This document shows positions 60,620-64,000 of a stretch of DNA of 64,000 bases, piece after piece. The position numbers and the translations under genes were made by a program. This DNA is from Dendrophyllia cribrosa. Lineage: Eukaryota; Cnidaria; Anthozoa; Scleractinia; Dendrophylliidae. The stretch is from positions 9,360,501 to 9,424,500 of the forward strand of contig JAJLRJ010000008.1 of the NCBI GenBank assembly GCA_024195265.1, given 5' to 3'. The number at the start of each line of letters is the position of its first letter. The stretch's first letter is position 1. The notes under the pieces were generated by a model. That model saw only the letters and a program-made list of their open reading frames with translations, was not told the DNA's origin and ran no database searches.

Positions 60620-61306
60620 TTAATCTCTCAAATCGGACTTGGATGCTGCGGTGAGAAGATTTATCTTTTTTTGAAATTCTTGTTTGACTTCCTTGCGAAG
60701 TTCGTTTTTGAGTTTCTCGAGGTCTGGCGATTGTGTTTGAGTGGCAACGTTTTTTGATGCCTTCACACCATCCCTGATTGCAGCTTTGAGTTCGTGATAT
60801 TTTTCCACCTCACGAGTGATTATTGTGAATTCTGTATCACTGATCCTCTTGTCTTCCAGAGCCTTTGAGACCAGCTCATTGACAGAGTTGCGTTTAGCCA
60901 GGGCCAGTGTGTAGATTTTCTCGTGTTTGGTCACTCTCCGCTCTAGCCATTTGTTTGCAGTTGCAAAACCAACTGAGGACAGCCCGCAAAGCGTGGCAAC
61001 GCCAGCAAGTGCAGGACTTATAACAATTCCTAATCCGGTCAATGCAGTGGCTAGGGCCCCTGATGACAGCCCAACAGAAATCGACCCAAGTCCAACCGCC
61101 GAGTAATGAACTAACGATTGGGTCCGTTTGTATTTCTTTGCGACTTGCCTATAGTGCTCGGCTTCGCCAGACAGCTCCTTAAGCAAGTCAGAAATCTTTT
61201 TGAGCCGGAAGTCTTCTGCATTAATTTGAGTGATCTCACGCATAGGGTAGAGCTGTTGTGCCTCGCTGTATTCCGGAGCCGATGGCAGAACGTTCGCAGA
61301 ACTCAT
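60620..61306 (-). CDS. Virus-like hydrophobic protein, 228 aa
   Basis: Intact, starting at ATG 61306 with a TATATATA motif about 10-15 bases upstream. The N-terminal third is charged and helical (KKISDLLKELSGEAEHYRQV). The middle (about residues 70-115) is a long Gly/Ala/Ser-rich hydrophobic stretch (LGSISVGLSSGALATALTG) able to enter a membrane. The C-terminal half is a coiled-coil-like, Lys/Glu-rich part. I do not recognise a named family. Its place beside the penton-like and capsid-type genes suggests a virion membrane or minor capsid protein, which is inference only. Confidence 0.6.
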   Translation of the reverse strand: MSSANVLPSAPEYSEAQQLYPMREITQINAEDFRLKKISDLLKELSGEAEHYRQVAKKYKRTQSLVHYSAVGLGSISVGLSSGALATALTGLGIVISPALAGVATLCGLSSVGFATANKWLERRVTKHEKIYTLALAKRNSVNELVSKALEDKRISDTEFTIITREVEKYHELKAAIRDGVKASKNVATQTQSPDLEKLKNELRKEVKQEFQKKINLLTAASKSDLRD

Positions 61307-61339
61307 GTCAGATGTGAGTATATATATGGCTTTATATTT

Positions 61340-62011
61340 TTAATTTATCTCAACTTCAAACTCCAACGACTTGTTATTGAAGTCGAAGAGCTCGCCATTT
61401 ACATCCCTCACTGACAGTGATATGCTGTTTACATAATCTCCAGACGAGACGTCACGCAAGACGTACTGTTGTGTTGTTTCGTAAAACACCTTCTCAAACG
61501 GCTTTCCACGAATATCAAACCGAGCCAAAACTGTTGAAGGCTTACCATTGAGTAGGTTTTGTTCTTTATCAACCAGATCACAGTGGATAAAGTAAGTGCT
61601 TGGTGATGTTAATCCTTTGACGAATGTTGTTGGCCACAGCAATTTAGGACTTATACCAAGCAATTCAGATAGATCGCGGTCTAGCTTAACCTCTTCCTCA
61701 TATTCTTTGTAAATTACCATCGACCCTAGAGGCGAGTTTGTCTCGATTGCAAATTTAAACTCTTCATTTTGGAATACGTTTTCTAATTCTTTTGCCAAAG
61801 ACTCAAGAGTGTAATGGCCTGGGAGAAGTCTCCTGACAGTTCCTTCTTTTTTCCTATTACCAAACAATGTTATCTCTCCTCTTTGTTTCAAATTATGCCA
61901 CGAATTGAAAATTGAGCAAGAGACAAGACGGATATAACTCGGTTTCGGAAGCGGGTGATCGAAGTAGATCGTGTGAGGGTTCGAAGGCGAGACGATTGTT
62001 AACACAACCAT
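61340..62011 (-). CDS. Penton-like single jelly-roll capsid candidate, 223 aa
   Basis: Intact, ATG at 62011. Many short alternating beta-type segments and a C-terminal pattern SLSVRDVNGELFDFNN then KSLEFEVEI resemble the end of polinton and adintovirus penton-like minor capsid proteins, which sit at capsid vertices. The start (TIVSPSNPHTIYF, then YIRLVSCSIFNSW) fits a jelly-roll strand order. It is divergent from the 604-aa gene across a 45-bp AT-rich spacer. Assignment is from pattern and neighbourhood, not a database match. Confidence 0.55.
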   Translation of the reverse strand: MVVLTIVSPSNPHTIYFDHPLPKPSYIRLVSCSIFNSWHNLKQRGEITLFGNRKKEGTVRRLLPGHYTLESLAKELENVFQNEEFKFAIETNSPLGSMVIYKEYEEEVKLDRDLSELLGISPKLLWPTTFVKGLTSPSTYFIHCDLVDKEQNLLNGKPSTVLARFDIRGKPFEKVFYETTQQYVLRDVSSGDYVNSISLSVRDVNGELFDFNNKSLEFEVEIN

Positions 62012-62056
62012 GATTGCATATATAAAAACATTTTTTAAATATAAATATATACAATC
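62012..62056. promoter_or_regulatory. AT-rich divergent promoter
   Basis: The 45 bases between the two ATG codons are almost all A/T, with TATATAAAAA toward one gene and AAATATAAATATATAC toward the other. The ends form a near-palindrome (CATGATTG... and ...CAATCATG). Such a short divergent spacer points to a compact viral genome with two promoters back to back. Confidence 0.65.
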
Positions 62057-63871
62057 ATGTTTGGCAGACGCCCCGTTGGATTCAATCCTAATTCACTTGG
62101 TCTAAACATTGGCGGTCACAATTATAGCCCCCCACCCCCTTTTTATTCAACCCCAAACGTCTATAGCCATGTAAAGTCAAAGCCATCCCCAGATCCACTA
62201 GCCTGGATGAGAACACCAGAAGCAGCAAAGTTCTCTGCTGCGGCTAAGGCCAAGGCGATCTCAGACTTCAAAAAGCGTTTCCCGCGCGCCGATATGTCCC
62301 ACTTTGAAGTGCAAGTAGAGTTTGGCGACGACCGCAAAACCGCGACAGGGGAAGTGCTTTACAAAGAGGGTCAAGGCTCATTAGCGCTCGTTACAAGAAT
62401 GCCCCACAAAGATTGGACTCAAGCCATGAAAGACGCTCTTGGTCTCCATCAAGACGGTGGTTTCCCCTATCAGCTATCGTTGATTCGAAATACAGAAAAG
62501 CCAATCCCAGCTGTTGATTTCTCAACCACAATAGACAAGGATATGATGATTGGCGCAATCTTGAACGACGAAGCGCAAAAGATTTACGTCACGCCAACTG
62601 ATTATTTCACAACGAAATACAGAAATATCTTCAGGGACACACAGATTTCATTCACAACCGCGAAATACGGTAGAAAGTGGCTAGGCGGGCCGCATATGAG
62701 TTTTTGGCCACAACAACTATCCTTCGCACTGTGGTGTGCAACAACCGGCTGCGGAATCTCGCGTGACATTCTCTTCGATAAGAACTCCAGTCTATCCCTA
62801 ACACCACGGTTAAGGTCGTTTTACCGGTTTCATGTTTATTTCACAACAAGGCGAATACTCTACAAGATGGGTAGGGAACAAAGCGTGAGTGCTTTGCCAG
62901 ACGACCCTCCATTCAACCAGAAAGACAACAAGTACAACATCGACGCGTACAAGAAGATTTGCATAGAGTTAGGTATCGACCCCAGTTCTGACTTCCGTTT
63001 CACATACGGCAAGAACCACGGTCTTGGGAATGTCTGCATTGGTGAATATGGAGGTGGCAACATTTCTACCGATTACAACTATCCCGACCCCGATCTAGCT
63101 CTGTTCAATGATGAGCGTGTGACTGACAGAAACGACCCCAACTATCGCGCCAATGGAATATCTTTCGTTCGCAACGACCAAGGGGCGGACACCCAGTTCG
63201 AGCACTTTGTGCCAAATTACGCACAGGGGCTAACACAGCCAGGGCTCGCGCGTATGAACCAATCAATCGAGGCCTTTGTGTACTGCATTCTTGGTTCACA
63301 AGGCAAAACCCGCAGCAGCATCATTGGAAGAGGAGGCTGGGCGTTCGAAACGCAGAGAGTATTCCTCACCCATCTAGAGAAGGCCATAATACTGAACGAC
63401 ATCGCAACAAGCGTACAGCGTTACCAGCTTACCATCCAAGCAACGAAAGTGCGCCTAGACTTTGCGACAGCACCCGGAAGCTGGCTCATGCCATCACGCA
63501 TGGTTATCAACACAGAGAGCGTGATCGGGTATAACAACAATCTAAAGGAGACAACGCAAGGGATGAAACTAGGTGTGAACAATGATGTTAATCTGGGCAC
63601 AAAAAAAGCCTCACTTCACCACATGGACGGTGGACCAACAAAGATTAATCCACCAAACAGTCACCCATCAAACCCGATACATGAAGAGGCTACACAGGCA
63701 CAGGGAATCGCGCCAGCCCCAGCCACAAGAAAAACACCACACCCAACCCCCACACCCACACCACAAACCACGCCATCAACACCACTCCAACCCGACCCGC
63801 ATCACGTAAACAAGGCACTCATGGCTGTGGGTGCGCTTGCTTTGGCAGGTGTTATCGTTTGGTTTACATAA
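62057..63871 (+). CDS. Candidate major capsid-type protein, 604 aa, with C-terminal anchor
   Basis: Intact and the longest open frame of the virus-like block. It begins with a Pro/Asn-rich segment (PPPPFYSTPNVYSH), then a folded body of about 480 residues with many aromatic and beta-type stretches (TPTDYFTTKYRNIF; WPQQLSFALWCATTGCGISR; FEHFVPNYAQGLTQ; GRGGWAFETQRVF). A Thr/Pro/His-rich linker (about residues 550-580) and a final hydrophobic helix (LMAVGALALAGVIVWF) follow. Size, position next to the penton-like gene and beta-rich look suit a virion surface or major capsid protein, but the C-terminal anchor is unusual for a double jelly-roll capsid protein. I do not recognise a named family. 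Confidence 0.5.
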   Translation: MFGRRPVGFNPNSLGLNIGGHNYSPPPPFYSTPNVYSHVKSKPSPDPLAWMRTPEAAKFSAAAKAKAISDFKKRFPRADMSHFEVQVEFGDDRKTATGEVLYKEGQGSLALVTRMPHKDWTQAMKDALGLHQDGGFPYQLSLIRNTEKPIPAVDFSTTIDKDMMIGAILNDEAQKIYVTPTDYFTTKYRNIFRDTQISFTTAKYGRKWLGGPHMSFWPQQLSFALWCATTGCGISRDILFDKNSSLSLTPRLRSFYRFHVYFTTRRILYKMGREQSVSALPDDPPFNQKDNKYNIDAYKKICIELGIDPSSDFRFTYGKNHGLGNVCIGEYGGGNISTDYNYPDPDLALFNDERVTDRNDPNYRANGISFVRNDQGADTQFEHFVPNYAQGLTQPGLARMNQSIEAFVYCILGSQGKTRSSIIGRGGWAFETQRVFLTHLEKAIILNDIATSVQRYQLTIQATKVRLDFATAPGSWLMPSRMVINTESVIGYNNNLKETTQGMKLGVNNDVNLGTKKASLHHMDGGPTKINPPNSHPSNPIHEEATQAQGIAPAPATRKTPHPTPTPTPQTTPSTPLQPDPHHVNKALMAVGALALAGVIVWFT

Positions 63872-63880
63872 GCGCAAATC

Positions 63881-64000
63881 TCAAGACCTCGCACGCTTGG
63901 TGATCCTTTCAACAAGGAAGGCCACCACGGCAAGGATGAGCAGCCAGGCGTGTTCACCCAGAAAGGAGATGACCGACCCAGCCGCTTTGAAGATGAAGTT
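63881..64000 (-). CDS. C-terminal end of a virus-like membrane protein (cut by window edge)
   Basis: The last 39 codons and stop of a minus-strand gene that starts beyond the window. It holds one membrane segment (HAWLLILAVVAFLV) followed by a basic tail (ERITKRARS), the usual inside-positive arrangement. It converges with the 604-aa gene with 9 bases between the stop codons, matching the compact layout of the block. No family can be named from this piece. Confidence 0.55.
   Translation of the reverse strand, partial: NFIFKAAGSVISFLGEHAWLLILAVVAFLVERITKRARS

Overview
This window looks like nuclear DNA from an invertebrate animal, most probably an anthozoan cnidarian such as a stony coral. 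It is AT-rich. Its genes are split by introns with GT-AG borders, and foldback and inverted-repeat DNA elements are very dense. The mix of animal housekeeping genes, an extracellular-matrix gene and a TIR-like gene fits a cnidarian, but I have no database result to prove the species.

Layout. (1) 2520-28042, plus strand: the 3' part of a large thrombospondin-type gene. It encodes a sushi-like segment, an EGF-like domain, thrombospondin type 3 calcium repeats, the thrombospondin C-terminal lectin-like domain, and then a LamG-like domain that appears to be interrupted by a MAM domain. Its introns hold many mobile elements, including a 2.6 kb element with CAGGGCTCGAC ends and a pair of TTAA-flanked elements. 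A 6 kb intron carries a probable antisense TIR-like gene (20615-23598) and a long pentanucleotide satellite. (2) 30290-31394, minus: a small twin-CX9C protein, most like complex I subunit NDUFS5. (3) 31936-35779, plus: ribonucleotide reductase small subunit (RRM2 type), complete in nine exons and divergent from NDUFS5. (4) 38406-45068, plus: peroxin-13 (PEX13), five exons with one apparent GC-AG intron and a partial tandem duplication of the SH3 exon. (5) 46735-49144: a ribozyme-like repeat and a 5'-truncated LINE with poly(A). (6) 50455-56176, minus: translation initiation factor eIF2 alpha (EIF2S1), complete in six exons.

(7) 57745-64000: the accessory part of the window. After a 210-bp near-perfect palindrome comes a compact, intronless, more GC-rich block of virus-like genes: a C2HC zinc-finger ORF, a YqaJ-type exonuclease, a poxvirus VLTF3-like late transcription factor, a glycine/alanine-rich hydrophobic protein, a penton-like small capsid candidate, a 604-aa capsid candidate ending in a membrane anchor, and the end of another membrane protein at the window edge. 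This set resembles a polinton-like or small nucleocytoplasmic-type DNA virus integrated in an animal genome. The zinc-finger, exonuclease and transcription-factor genes each carry one break, while the particle-type genes are open. The element continues beyond the right edge.

The host genes are unrelated housekeeping and matrix genes and form no operon or pathway. The viral-type genes plausibly worked together in DNA processing, late transcription and particle assembly.
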